From contig JASKMD010000015.1 of assembly GCA_030144725.1 (NCBI GenBank), forward strand, positions 4,777,810-4,841,809: a stretch of DNA of 64,000 nt, in the 5' to 3' direction. The notes under the pieces are model-generated. The model worked only from the letters and a program-made list of their open reading frames with translations. It searched no databases and was not told the DNA's origin. The stretch's first letter is position 1. Every line of letters starts with the position of its first letter. The position numbers and the translations under genes are program-made. The stretch is from Haematococcus lacustris. Lineage: Eukaryota > Chlorophyta > Chlorophyceae > Chlamydomonadales > Haematococcaceae. Shown one piece after another: positions 50,201-63,500 of this stretch.

Positions 50201-51015
50201 TGCGGCTTCGGCTGCTGCTGTGGCGGCGGCTGCTGCTGCTCCTGCAGCTGCTGCAGGTGACCATGATGGTCACTCTTCAAGAGATGGCCAGGCAGTGCTT
50301 CCTGCTGTCGCTGCTGCTGTCGTGGCTGCTGCTGCCAATGGCCTGCAAGGGCCTCCTCTCGTGCCTCCTCTCGTGCCTCCTCTCGCAGCGGCCTCAGCCC
50401 TAGCCTCGCTGGCAGCAGGTCCTCGCCCCGCAGCAGCTGCACCCTCCCCCTTGGCCCCCGCCCCTGCTAGCCCCCCACATGCCCACAGCACCCACACAGC
50501 AATGGGGCCTGCTGTCCCCTGCCCTGCTGGACCTCAGTTGGTGTCACAGCCAAAGCTCGCAGCCACTGCAGCTGCCACTGCTCCTGCTGCCACCGCCGCC
50601 ACCACCACTCCCGCCACTGCTCCCACTGCTGCTGCTGCTCCTGCCGCCGCCGCCCCTGCTGCTGCCTCTACTCCCACCCCTGCTGCTGCCAAGGCTGCCG
50701 CCACGGGATTCAAGGGGGCAGCAGCAGATGCTGGTGTTGCTGCCATCACCTCAGATGCACCGCCCGCTCAGCAGAGCAGTGAAGAGGGCAAGACGTCAGG
50801 GGGGCGGGGCGGCACCCACCCCCTGCCTGCTCACCAGGTCACACCAGCTAACCAGGTCACACCTGCTAACCAGGTCACACCAGCTAACCAGGTCACACCA
50901 GCTAACCAGGTCACACCTGCGCCGCCACCCTCCCAGCCAGCAAACTGCGTTGCAGCTTTGTCTGCTGATGATGGCTTTGTCACGGTCAAGGGCAAGCTAG
51001 CGCGACAGCAGGAGC

Positions 51016-51047
<32 letters not shown>

Positions 51048-51211
51048 GCCATGTTCCCTGCCTCGAGGCGCCCAAGGTCTAATCAAGGCAGTGGAGGAGG
51101 GGCGGGGGGCCCACCCCCAGTCCCCAGCCCCAACCGCCAGGCGACCGCTGGCAACCACCCTCATCAAGCACTACGGCCCCCACAACATCAACACCGGCAA
51201 CAGCAGCAGCA

Positions 51212-51262
<51 letters not shown>

Positions 51263-54200
51263 CAGGGCGAGTCAGGTGCAGGCCCCAGGGGCGATCATCA
51301 CCAAAGGCACAGCTGCCTTCCCTGCCTCTTCCCAGCCACCTCCCTCTCCCCTCTCCCCTGCCCCCTCTCCAGCCGTCCCCTCTGCCCCCGCCCTCCCCCC
51401 CACCTCCCTCGCCACAAAGCTGAAGGCCAAGGCGCCTGCCCCCCTGCTGCCCCCCACCCCCTTGCTCCCGTCCTCAGCCTCCCTCCCCACCCTCCCCAGC
51501 CTTTCCAGCTTTGGCAGCGTGGGTGGCTGCAGCAGCAGCGGGGCACGTGGGGTGCCCGGGGTGGCTGTGGGCCCCCCCTCCTCCTCAGGCTACGCCACCC
51601 CCCTGGATGGCGCCCAGTCCCCCCTCCACTCCGCATCCTCACAGCAGGGGCCAGGCCAGGGGCTGGGGCAGGGCCCGGGCCAAATTCAGGGGCAGGGGCA
51701 GGGTCAAGAGCAGGGGCAGGGGCATAGCGTTGATGCCCCCCACCCAGCCCCAACACCCCTCCCTGCCTCCCCCCCGCCTGAGTCCCTGGCCCACACCGTT
51801 CAGGCACCAGAGCTTGCCATCAATGCCAGCACTGCTGCTGCTGCTGCCCCCCTGGCGCCTCTCTCCCCCTCCCCCTCAGCCCCCACTCCCAGCCTAGCCG
51901 CTGACCGTGGCTCTGCCCAGGCTGGCCAAGATGAGGTGGAGCTGGTCGCACCGGTTGCGGGCTCCAACGTGTTTGCGGCACTGATGCTGGACTCAGACCT
52001 GCCCAGTGCCGGGGCGCTAACCTCTGACATCATCAGCAGCAGCAGCAGCAGCCGGGGGGCGGTGGGCAGCAGCTGCCAGCCTGGGACCCACCTTGGCTCC
52101 GCCTCAGCACTTCCCCCCAAGGAGCTGGCCCAAGCCGCCCTAACCTTGCTCACCAGCGGCGCGCCTGACTTCGTCCTAGCCCTTTCCAACCAAGCCAAAC
52201 AAACTCCTACCAACCCCAACCACCTGCCGCAACCAGACACTGGCGCTGGAGCGGGCGTGTGGGCTGTAGGCACCCCGACCCCCCCGGCTGGGTCTAAGGG
52301 GGTTGGGGGGTCAGGGGGGTCAGGGGTGGGGGCGCTGCTGCGTGTCGCCCGCTTCACCCCCCGTGGCCTCATCAACACCGGCAACTCCTGCTTCTTGAAC
52401 TCCCCCCTGCAGGCCCTGCTGGGCTGTGGCCCCTTCTGCAGCCTCATGGCTCACCTCAGGGCAGCACTGCCACTGCTGGACCCTGAGCAGGTCAGCTGCA
52501 GGGCGGGGCGGGGCGGGGTCCGGGGATGGGCCAGGCTGGGTTTAGGGAATGTGTGTGTCTGGGTAGGTGGGCCATAGGGTCAGGCCAGATGGGTCAGGGT
52601 GGGCAGAGCGGTTCAGCGTACAGGGGGTTGGCGGGTGCAGGGGCAGGGAGGTTGCTGAGGGGGCGACTGCAGTGTGGCATAGTGTGACCCAATGCCGTCT
52701 TCCAGGGGTGCTCAGTGTTGCTGACGTTGCTGATGCTGCAGGTTCCTACTTTGGCCAGCCTTGCAGCTTTGGCCCAGGAGCTGGACCCCCAGTTGTTCAC
52801 TGGCCTGCCTACCTCCTCCCCCTCCCCCTCGCCCACGCCCCCACCCTCCCTCACCACTGCTCCTGCTCCTTTGAGTCAGTCCCAACCCGGGGGGGAGCAG
52901 CAGCAGCAGCAGCAGCAGCAGGGGAAAGGGGAGGGTGGGGGGAATGCGCCCTCTGCTGCCAGTGTGGGCAGTGGGGTGGGAGCCACAGGGCAGTCCATCC
53001 CTGAGGACCCCACCACACCCAGCGCCCAGGGGGTGGAGGAGGGAGCAGCAGCAGCAGCAGCAGCAGGAAAGGGGCCTGGCGCCACGGAGGGAGGGGGTTG
53101 GTCTGAAGTCAAGTCGGGCAAGAAGGGCAAGCCGGGGAAAGCCTCCACAGGTGCCCTGGCACGAGGAAGCCACAGCAGCCAAGGGCAGGGGCAGGGGCAG
53201 GGGCAGGGGCAGGGGCAGGGGCAGGGGCAGGGGCAGGGGCAGGGGCAGGGACATACTGGCCTTGCAAATGGGTCTTTTGCTGCTGCCACAGGCGCCAGCA
53301 CACCCCCAGCCAGTGCTGCAGGTACAGCAGCCGGGGCAGGGGCGGGGGCAAGGACGGCCTGGGGTGGTCAAACAGCCCAGGGCCAGGCGGCAGTCGCGGC
53401 AGCAGCGGCCGCCAGCCTGGTGCTGGGAGCCAAGCCCCTGGTGCCCAGCGCGCTGGTGGCAGTGCTGCGCAAGTTCAGGCCGCAGCTGGCAGGCTTGGGG
53501 CCGGTGCCGCCTGTGCAGGCAGGCCTTAGTCTGGCGCAGCGGCTGGCTCTGAAGACAGGGGGTGAGTCCAGGGGCCAGGGCCGGGGGCCAGGGCCGGGGG
53601 CCAGGGCCGGGGGCCAGGGCCTGGGAGGCGGCAACAGGGGGCTGGGGTTGTGTTGGGGGTACAGATGTGGGAGAGGGGGTAAGTATGTGTGGGGTGATGC
53701 TTCCGCTTCCTCGCATTTTCCTTCCTGCTGCTGCTGCTCCTGCTGCTGCTCCTGCTGCGGCTGTTGCTCCTGCTGCTGCCACTGCCTCTGCGCCTGCTCT
53801 GCCTTCTCTCACCACCCTCAAACCCTGCTGCCCTGCACAGTGCTGCTCCCGCTGCTGCTGTGTGCTGGGCAGCAGGTGGAGGCGGAGCAGGTCCTCAGGA
53901 GCAGCAAGACGCCCAGGAGTTCCTCCACTTCTTGTTGGACCACACCCATGAGGAGCTGCTGCAGCTGAGGAAGGTGTGACCAGGGGCAGGATGATCAAGG
54001 CATGGGGGGAGGGGAGGCTAGCCACACATGAGAGTGTGTGTGAGCCATGCTCTAGGGGAATGCAGGGCCTGGTGTGTTGGTATGTGTTGGTGTGACCGCA
54101 ACTGAGTGGAGTGGCGTCAAACTCTCTGGCTGAGCGATAGCCATGGATGTGTGGCTGGCTGAGTTCTGCCCTGCAGGCGCACCGGGCTGTTCACGAGGCA

Positions 54201-56010
54201 GTGGCAGCGGAGGGTGTGGCTGCGGCTGAGGCTGAGGACACTGAGTGGGCGCAGGTGAGGGGGAGGGGGAGGGGGAGGGGGAGGGGGAGGGGGAGGGGGA
54301 GGGGGAGGGGGAGGGGGAGGGGGAGGGGGAGGGGGAGGGGGAGGGGGAGGGGGAGGGGGAGGGGGAGGGGGAGGGGGAGGGGGAGGGGGAGGGGGAGGGG
54401 GGCTGCCAATGTAACCTCGACTATTGCCGCTGGCCTTGGGTGGTGCAGGTAGGCAAGCGCAACAAGGCCGCTGTGTTGAGGCAGGCAGGCCCCGCAGCAG
54501 CGCAGGGGGACAGCCTCCCCTCCCGCAGCGCCATCAACGCCATCTTCTCCGGCGCCACCAAGAGCGTGATCAAGGCCAACAATGCCAAGGTGGGCTCCAG
54601 GGTCAAGCAGAGAGCAGGGGAGTTGCAGGGTAGACAACGTCCAGAGTAACCCCTGCTGCCTGCCTGCCTGCCTGCCTGACCATGACTGCCCTGCCTGGTG
54701 CCTGCTCTTGTGACGCCCAGGCCAGCGCCACAGTGGAGCCGTTCATGATGCTGCACCTGGACATCGACACACACAACGTGCACGACCTGGACTCAGCGCT
54801 GCTCCACCACCTGGCCAGCGTGACCCTGACAGGTGGGAGGGCGCTCAGACCGGCTCAGCTCTGCCCTCAAGCCGGGTGTGTGCACGGCTAGCCGCGCCCG
54901 CTAGTACGCAGACAAGGTGTCATGTACGGTGGTCGTGTGATGAATGGAATGGGGGTGGGGGTGGGGGTGGGAAGGAGGGTGGGGATGGGACCATGATAGG
55001 GGTGGGAGGAGTGTCGGGAGGGCAAGTGGGTTTGGGGGGTGGGGGCAGGGTGGAAGGGGATGGGAGGGGTGGAGGCAGGGTGGAAGGGGATGGGAGGGGT
55101 GGAGGGAGGGGGATGGGGGGAGATGATGAGTAAGAGCTCAAAGCTAGGGCTGCAGCTATTGGGGTGGATGTGCTGCCACTGTCTCCTTGTCAGCCCAGGC
55201 CAGACTCATCCTCAGGCTCCACACTGCGTGATGTGGCTGCTCGCCCTGGCCGGTGCTGCTGCGTGGCTGGGAGCAGCTTCCCAGTGTTGTGTGGCTGGCT
55301 GAGGTGCATGCAGACTACAAGCCAGAGGGCAGCAGTGTGGCAGGGCCAGCCACCAAGATGCTGTTCCTGTACCGCCTGCCCCAGGTGAGGTGCCACCACC
55401 CCCAATGAGGTGCCACAAACACCAGATGCTCGATGGTGATATGTTGAGGCCCTGCGACCCATGCCCTGGTGCAGTGCTCCGTGGCCATTTGTAAGGCCTG
55501 GAGTCACAACGTGCTGCTGGTGGGCGCGCGCGCGCAGGTGCTGGTGCTGCACATCAAGCGCTTCCAGTACACTGGCTCCATCATCAAAAGCCACAAGTGA
55601 GCGCAACGACCACACCAGCAGCCAACGGTTGTCACACCCCGTCTGGCAAGGAGTGTGATCAGCGCTGCGTGCCGTGTGCAAGTATGGACGGAGGGGACAG
55701 GGATTGCGCGTTGCACTAATGCACGGGTGGCGCGGTGCGCAGGATGATCGCATTCGATTCGTGTTTGAGACTACGCAAGCCCACCGTCGCGGACGACTGC
55801 CCTGACTTGAACCGCGGTGTAGCCGAGTACCAGTTGTGCGCGACAGTGTCGCATCACGGCAAGCACGCCGCAGGAGGGCACTACACCGCGGACGTGCTGC
55901 AGCCAGAGGGCCGGTGGCTGCGCTTCAACGACGCACAAGTCGATATGATCAGCTTGGACACCGTTCTGTCAGAGAAACCGTACCTGCTGTTCTACCAGCG
56001 CATCCATTAG
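45841..56010 (+). CDS. USP10/UBP24-like ubiquitin carboxyl-terminal hydrolase
   Basis: A cysteine protease of the USP family that removes ubiquitin from proteins. Exons: 45841-about 47120, about 47384-52491, 52742-53561, about 53841-53973, 54177-54254, 54449-54589, 54721-54832, about 55290-55384, 55538-55596, 55743-56010 (TAG). The product would be about 2,700 aa. The first 2,000 residues are low-complexity and rich in Gln, Ala and Pro. The catalytic domain starts at RGLINTGNSCFLNSPLQALL (Cys box, 52366), continues with QEQQDAQEFLHFLLD, RLPQ-VLVLHIKRFQYTG and VSHHGKHAAGGHYTADV (His), and ends with WLRFNDAQV and PYLLFYQRIH. All triad positions are present. RGLINxGNxCFLN plus the long disordered N-terminus favour USP10/UBP24. 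The N-terminal part has an FGAF motif at residues 104-107 and TWA/SWA motifs. The junctions near 47120/47384, 53561/53841 and 54832/55290 are approximate. Confidence 0.82.
47433..47860 (+). repeat. (CAG)n-rich coding tract, poly-Gln
   Basis: Imperfect CAG/CAA with GAA and GAG interruptions encodes Gln-rich sequence in the ubiquitin protease. Further CAG tracts occur to 48620. From about 49430 the same trinucleotide is read as GCA and gives poly-Ala. Confidence 0.85.
54257..54400. repeat. (GGGGGA)n array in ubiquitin protease intron
   Basis: About 24 hexamer units begin directly after the donor GTGAGG of exon 54177-54254. Gly-Glu and Gly-Arg frames over it are artefacts. Confidence 0.95.
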
Positions 56011-57512
56011 TGATGCGGCACCGGAACAGCAAGGTGCATCATGCATAGAGAACGCACGATGGACCCGCAGAAGCGCAAGCTTGTTTGTTAGCAGGACATG
56101 GTAGATTAGACAACGGACTAGGAGTTTTACTCGATCGCCAACGTTTGCGACGTGAAGCGTTCGGCAGCCAAGGCGGTCAATAAAGCCGTATGTTGCGGCT
56201 TCGTCAATGCCAGATCAATGCTGTGGCAAGCGTGCCCCGGGGTACAGGAACGTCAGCTGAGAACCGCCTGTCCGGTAGCCAGCCCGGCAATTTTGACCCC
56301 TGGACACACTTCGATACTGGGGCGCCATGGACATGGGCGTCGCCCGGGATGATAAGACAGCCCAAGCGCAGCGCAGCGAATGCTGCAAGATTGGGAGTGG
56401 AAGTGAAACGAGGGGCTTCTGAAGCATGATGGCGGGCTAAATAAGGCAGTGTATCAGTAGATGGACAGCTGCCATCTCGCTGCAGCTTCTACTGCGACTG
56501 GCAGTTCCCTGGGTGGCCTTCAACCAGGCCTACACCCTAGACCTCACGGCCACCTGGGAGGTGCTGTAGGAGAAGTATATTAAGCCCCGGTGGGCAACGG
56601 CCGGAGCTGTACAACGCCCTGGAGCGTGCTACTGAGCGCTGTTGCAAGATGGCAACCAAACCTGGCGGTGCCTTTGTAGTGCTGGAGGGGCTGAAGGGGT
56701 TGTCCAGGATGCGTTGAGGCCCGAGCAGGCTGCTTCAGCCAGGGTGGGTAAGGGGGCAAGGTGGTGCAAGAGGGTTGCTGCCAGGGGATGGAGGCTGGCA
56801 GGCTGGTGTTAGTGAAGGAGGTTTCCACTACCTGAATCATCTCACCGGCATTGATGGCTGGTCACGCGACGCAGCAGATTAGACATCGCACAGCATACAG
56901 CCGCTTTGCCAGGGAGTCGTGTGGTCATTATGAGGTGAGGTGGCACTAAGGAAGGATTTGTAGCTGTCAAGGGTACTTAATGGTTAGTTTTGACATGGAG
57001 AGTGTGGTAGTTGATAGGTGCCGCGCCACCAAGCTAGTGTTTACAGCTGGCACGGGTAGCTACGAAACGTAGGAAATCCGCAGTGACATGACCCACAGGC
57101 CAATACCTCACTAGAGGTTGCTTGCATGGGGAGACCTGTTGCCACTGCCCTGGAAGCATGCAAATTCAAAACATACGCGACACCTTAGCAGAAGGACACA
57201 AAGACGCACACTGAAGAGCCCAGCTATTGCTCGCACTAGATGCACCTGGTGTCTATGTGTTAGTTACTCAGCCTAAGCACTCACCCAAGGGCATCCCACA
57301 TAACATACAGTCGATCACTGGAGCTGTAAACACAGCCTCGTATGCGAGACAGCGCTGCCCCCTGCCTACCCAACTCACGATACCCGATTCCATTTGTAAA
57401 TAGCGCACCTAGCCCAGGCATGTGGCCTCAAGCCTGCTCGTCACATCCCACACGACCCCCCAAGATTCGCCCACCAAGGCTGGACATGGCTCCCTGCCCA
57501 CCATGCTCTCAC
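56011..57512. other. Region between convergent ubiquitin protease and second PK gene
   Basis: No convincing exon was found. It should hold the 3' untranslated regions of both genes and perhaps a last small exon of the minus-strand PK gene. Confidence 0.45.
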
Positions 57513-60500
57513 CCAACCATCTGAATGAGAGCAGTGTGCTCCGCGTCCAAGGTCACAGTGCCGTGCATGACCAGCACGCGCTGCTCAGGCTTGTACAGCC
57601 CCTGGTCTGCCGCCCAAGCACGGACTCTCGCCACCAGTGCTTCTGCCCCACCCAGGTCAGCCAGCTCTGACTCTGTTGCAGGGAAGCCAAGCTGGCCAAA
57701 GGTGAGGCAGCACTGGGACAGGGTGGAAGCCCGGGTGCTGACCTGCAGGCAGCACCCACCAGCACATGGTGTCAGGCCACAGCACATGACCACAGTGTGT
57801 CATGATGGTCTGCACACCCCAGAGAGATGCCCAGTAGTATGCCACACCCGGCAGCTGGCTCAGCGGTGTAGGCCAACAGCAACAAGTCTCAGATAGTTGA
57901 ATGTGACGTAGCCGTGGTGGGAACCAGGCATCAGATGCCGGAGGAGGGTGTGTCACCGTGAGCAGCCAGGTGTGAGGTGGCTATGTTAGCGGTGCGCCAC
58001 ACCGAACATGGGGACCGTGAATGCAGGGAGGTGTGCATCCCTGGCATGCTGGCACACGCACCACCACCAGCGGCACGGCGGGCCGGTACTTGGACACAAC
58101 AGCCGCAGCCTGACCGTTGTTGCTAACCACGATGGCTAAGCCCACATGGTTGGCCTCAGTGGCCCCCGCAGCTAACGACACAGCCGCAGCCTCTAGAGTG
58201 TTGAAGGGCTTGGCTGAGAAGTCCCTGTGCAGCAGTGCCAAGCAGAGCAGGCATCAGCGACCCAAGCAGACTGTGTAAAGAGGCTGGCAAGCCGCAACCA
58301 GTGTGACACCACTTCTGTCACTGGCATGGCTGAGAGTTGCCACAGCGTAATCTTGCAGGCAAGTCCACCATGGGTTGAAGCAAATGTGATGCCTTGATGT
58401 TGTGATGTCTGCAGTGATCATGGCAGACAATGTGCATCATCAGCATAACTGGAAGGTACTCACCGGATGAAGGAGTGGATGACCTGGTAGTTCATGGCTC
58501 CCTCCGCATTCCTGCAGATCTGGCTCATGGTTGTGAAGGAGTCAACAGGGAAGGCACCTGCAGGCATGGCAGCAGCGGCTGTGCGCCAAGAAGTGTGTGG
58601 AAGGCTGCCATGCTGAACATGATAGGACACACCCTACTCCACCCCCATGATAGGACACACCCATGATAGGACACACTACTCCACCCCCATGATAGGACTC
58701 CACCCCCATGATAGGACACACCTACTCCACCCCCACATGCGTCAGCGCCATCAATGTTACATCATTACATGGCATCCGCGAGTGTGCAGCCTACACACCA
58801 CTGCATGCAGTATCGTTGCTGTGTGTTTGTGCCACTGAGACTGACCCGAGCTCGTTTTAGGCAAACAAAACTTATGACAAACCTGAGCTCGTTTCAGAGC
58901 ACAGCATTAGACAGTCTGCGCTGTCCAGCACGGCATTTGCTACGTCCGTCATCTCAGCCCGAGTAGGCCGGGGGTTGGACACCATGGTCTGCAGGGGTGA
59001 GGGCAACCTCGGTTGGGTCTGCTGCCCCAACCTGATGCATGGACATACTTTTGGTCCTTTCATGTGAGATAAGCACATGGACAAGACCGGCATTCCTTGG
59101 CCACAATCATCAAGGCAGGGGTGGAAAGGATGCTCAGGCCCATTAGAGAAAGAACCCCCTCATACACAAGCAAGCTTTCGAGTTACCATGGCAACCCCTG
59201 AGGCCTGGCTGTGGCTACTGAGCATTGTGCAAGGCAGTTTACCCCTCTCACAAAACTCGCACTGCCTGCCTTGGGTCTTTAGGCTGCTGACAACCCACCC
59301 TCACCTCCAGCATATGACGTGCCACTATAAGGGGCTTGCCTGCCAGCTGCACGCACATCAACAGCAGCACAGCATTAGAGCCACTCGTGATACAACTGTA
59401 AGTCATGTGATGCCACAACTTAGTGCATCATCATGGGCAGCAGGTTGCATGCTCCTTGCACCTTGCACATTGTGGTGACCTTGGCCTGGGCCAAAGCCAC
59501 CTTCTCGGAGGGTATGGACAGGCCCAGCGCTCCCCTTGCCAGCATGATGCCATCCGCAACCTCCAGGATTTCATCAAAGTGTCTCAACCCCTGGTAGCAG
59601 GCACAGGTCGAACAACGCAGCCACATGTCATTGAACTATGCCATCTCATTCCCTACCTCATTCCCTACCCTACAACAACCTCATTCCTTGTGGCAGTGAC
59701 CATCACACCACTCCCAGAGTAGCCTGCTAGCGCCCCTACACCTAAAGCCAAGATGCTCTAGACCACTACCACCTCAGCCTCACCGCCACGGTCTCAATCT
59801 TGGCAATGATGCGAATTGACTCTCCACCGCAATCATCAAGGAAGTTGCGCAGCGATTCAATGTCTGAGCGCCCATTCACCTGTGCAGCCAGCATTATGGC
59901 CAGCATCCTAGCCGCCATTTCAAGCACCACAGCATCTACCATGCACTGATCAGACAACATGCCATGACTTTCTTCCTTAGTTTTCATCTGCTTGCTGAGT
60001 GATGTCAAGTACATGAGGGTGCTTATGCTTGTTGCTGGACAGGGGAAACGAAGCACGGAGGTGGCTTTGAAGTGGGCGCCTCTCACCTGGCTTGCGGCCA
60101 CGTAGTCGACGCCGTATTGCACTGCAAAGTTCTGCACATCTGCCAGGTCCTGCATGCTGCTGGAGACGCTGTGCACAGACAGCCCAGCAAAGTGCAGCAC
60201 CTTGCGTTCACCCAAGGTGCCTCCATTCCGCACAGTGCAGTCAATGTGCTTGCCCGGCACAACGTTGACCACCTGCAATCCCACGCAGGCCTGGACTGAT
60301 CACATCAATGCATGAGTCCATGTCATGCAACCATGTTGGTGCTGTTGTTAGATCCTGTTGTTGGCCTGTATAGTGGCGCACGCCTTTACAGCAGGAGGAT
60401 CAGTTCAGGGCTTGTTTCTACAGGAGCAGCAAACCAGGGGCAGCGCAGTGAAGTCAGAGGCAGGGGTGGTGGTTAGACGAGGTGGCAAAGGTGGGTGAGG

Positions 60501-63500
60501 AGGCAGTGCTTGCACCTCCAGAGCAATGGCTCCGTCCATCAGGTGCAGACAGGTGCCCTTCTTGACCACCACGGCCACGTCCGGTAGGTCAACACCCAAC
60601 CGCACGCCACCATCTGTGGTCCGGTAGCCCACAAACGTATCCTGCAGGAGGCGAAAATCACAAACATACAGCGACTGGTGCAAAGCTATGCTCGCTGGAG
60701 GTGTGATAATGTTGTTTACAGAGGCTTAGTGCAACTGGTGGTGCTGCCAGTGAGAGACAGGGATTGCTCACGCTGGTCTACAAGCATGATGTAACACCGC
60801 ACGCTATAAGACCTGCAACCAAGGGCCCAATAGCTGCCCGTGGCACAGCAGTGCGTGCCAGGCGACATGTGAGCTGCGTCGCCTTCAATGCTAGCATGCC
60901 GTGCTTGCAATGTGAGTGTGCGTTTCCACTGGCCAGAAGGCCCCTTCCGGGGTTGCTGGGGGTGGCACCAACAGTCTCAGGGTAAAGCTCATGAAGCTGC
61001 TTTACCTCTGACAGGTCGTCTGTTCCATACAGCATGACTTTCTCGCCTGCCTTGAGCTCTATCTTTGGCGTGCGTTTCTTGGTGCTGTAGTCCACCTGCA
61101 GCATCCCAGGATATCTGAGGTGTATGCAAAATACAGGATCAAATAATTCTCCATAACTCGACATATAGACCTCTCCGACAGCTAGCTATGCGTACTCTGC
61201 AGCTTTCCGAAACTTGCAGTATGGCTTGCACGTTGCAAGTTGCAAGTCGCGAGTCAAACGACCTGTTCCGCGACTTGCGCGATAGCACCTCACCAATGCG
61301 ACTAAGCGCGGAAGCTTAGCTTGGAGATGATGCCACGCTGGCATGTATGTTTATATATGCCAGGCTGGCATGTCAACACCGAGCTTTGGGCTCCGGGCAT
61401 GCTTGGTTAGCTCGGGATGAGCAAGGCAAGCGTATCGCATTGGCCGCTAAGCCGTTTGGACGTATAAAACTCAACATAATTGACCCGCCGTTGACCGCGC
61501 TTTTGTATAATTGCCGGGCCGCGGGGTACGCTTTTGTATAATTGCCGGGCCGCGGGGTACGCTTTTGTATATTTGACGGGCCGCGGACCTCAGATATACT
61601 AGATAATCGCCTCTACCTCGCTCATTACGCGAATCTAATGTACTCGTCCTCGTCTCCGCGGCCATATACACCTCGGCTGCGCCTCGGTGTATATGTCCGC
61701 CTCGTCTCGAACTCGTCCATTATTTTCGCATAATGTACTCGGCCCGCCGATTATCCATTACGTAGCACTGCCGCTGTCTTGCTGCGTGCTTGGCATGTGG
61801 GTCATGAGAGAAAGGCGATGCGATGCAATGCACAGCCAGCTAACACGGTATGCCTCACCAAGTAGGAGGTACGGATCTCAGGGCCCTGCAGGTCCATGAT
61901 GATGGCAACCCGACGCTGTTTCTCCTGGCAAATCTGCACCTCAGCAGCACCACAGCCTCAGTGTTGGTGTATACAAAAGGCCTGACTTAGGCGCCACGTG
62001 ACCCTGTGGCAACGAGCTCACTGGACTGTATGCGGAGGGCGGTGAGTTGTCTGAGAGTTTTAAGCAGTCACAAGTTGCGCAGCTTGAGCTCATAGCCGTC
62101 CCTGTCCTTCCTGGTGGAACACTGTCGCTGACTAAGCCAGATGGCAGGGAGCACCTTACGAAGGGTGGTGACTGTCTCAGCATTGGTGGTTGGTGTAGCG
62201 TGGCTAAACTTGAACCGTGCCATGTCCATGCCAGCGTCCACCAGCTTCTCCAGCACCTCTGGACTCCTGTACCACAAGTTGCAGCAAAGCTGCTCAATAG
62301 CTGTTCAAGCATGTGTGTGGCACAGCTGCGGTTTGACTGGGTAAGCGGTTTGGCTGGGCAGGGCTGGCCTGGGTGATGTTGGTAGGAATGCAGGCACATG
62401 CGGTAAGCCTCAGGGTTAGCACCAACCCAAGGTCAGGTGACTCACATGCTGGCTGGCCCAATGGTGGCTGCAATCTTGGTTTTGCGTGGAGGTGCATGGC
62501 CACCCATGATCATGTCCAGATCAATGACCGTGCTCCTCAGGGTGATTGTCTTGGCAGCCAACCGGGGGTTTTGGTCACTGCTTGTAGGGGCCAAGGCACC
62601 GAGGGATTCTAGATCCAGGTTGCCAGGGGCCAGCGTCACAAACATTTCGCGCTGCAGCAGCGCCTCTGATGCATCGTTGTTGGCTGCAAGAACAACCACA
62701 TCATGAGCTTGTTCTTAGCACAGCTGTCAATAAAGGAGAGACAGGAAACAAACTCGAATGTGGGCTGCTTCAGGGCGCTCTAACAGGGACATGGGTAGGC
62801 AGCTGGCTGGGATGCCTGGGCTACAAAGAATGGGATGCCTGGGCTGGGATGCCTGGGCTACAAAGAATGCCCAGGCTGGGATGCCTGGGCTACAAAGAAT
62901 GCTTGACAATTCTTACTTGCAGGTGTTGCTTCCTCAAGACAGCCATCACAATGTGCACTGAGCGAGCCCTGGCAGCGTCCACAGCGAAAACTGTTCATGC
63001 TGCTCCCTTTGGTCACCATTGTGCCAATGTGTGTGATTGTTGTGTCGCCCACTCACCTTTTGCAACAGAGGTCGAGGAGAGTACCACCACTTCCTTCCCG
63101 GCGCTGCAGAGACCGCTGTCCACACCAAACTTCAGCGCCCGCTCCATCAAGCCTGGGAGCTCTTCCACACCCTTAATGGGCTTGTCAAGCAGCATTGGCT
63201 GTAGCCACATCCCACACAGCACAGTCCAGGAGCTAGGATCCAGGAGCTAGGGTTTGCAGCTGTCAAGGGTTCCCACAGATGGAGGAGTTGCAGCAGAGGA
63301 AGGTATTGCCCAAAGACCGACACAATGTGGGCAGAGCGGTGGTTATGGCAGCAATGTTGATGAGGATTGGGAGAGGGAGAGGGAGACAGCCCATGGGCCA
63401 ACACCCTGCAGTAGGTTGCTGGCATGAGGGGTTATGTTTGTGATGGCAGCGAGATTAGGACAGAGTGATGTAGGAGTCAACTCACAAACATGGCAAACAA

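Larger units (their letters stand above)
57513..62266 (-). other. PK module with degraded active site
   Basis: Against rabbit muscle PK numbering from general knowledge, [11 protein letters not shown] has Lys at the Asn75 position, DLQGPEIRT has Leu at Thr114 and Gln at Lys115, LARGALG has Ala at the Mg2+ ligand Asp296, and VARHMLE has Arg at Thr328. The Lys and Glu of IIAKIE (Lys270, Glu272) are kept. NLPG near the lid is HFAG. Exons splice in frame without stops, so it looks like an expressed but probably inactive or regulatory module, not simple decay. Confidence 0.7.
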
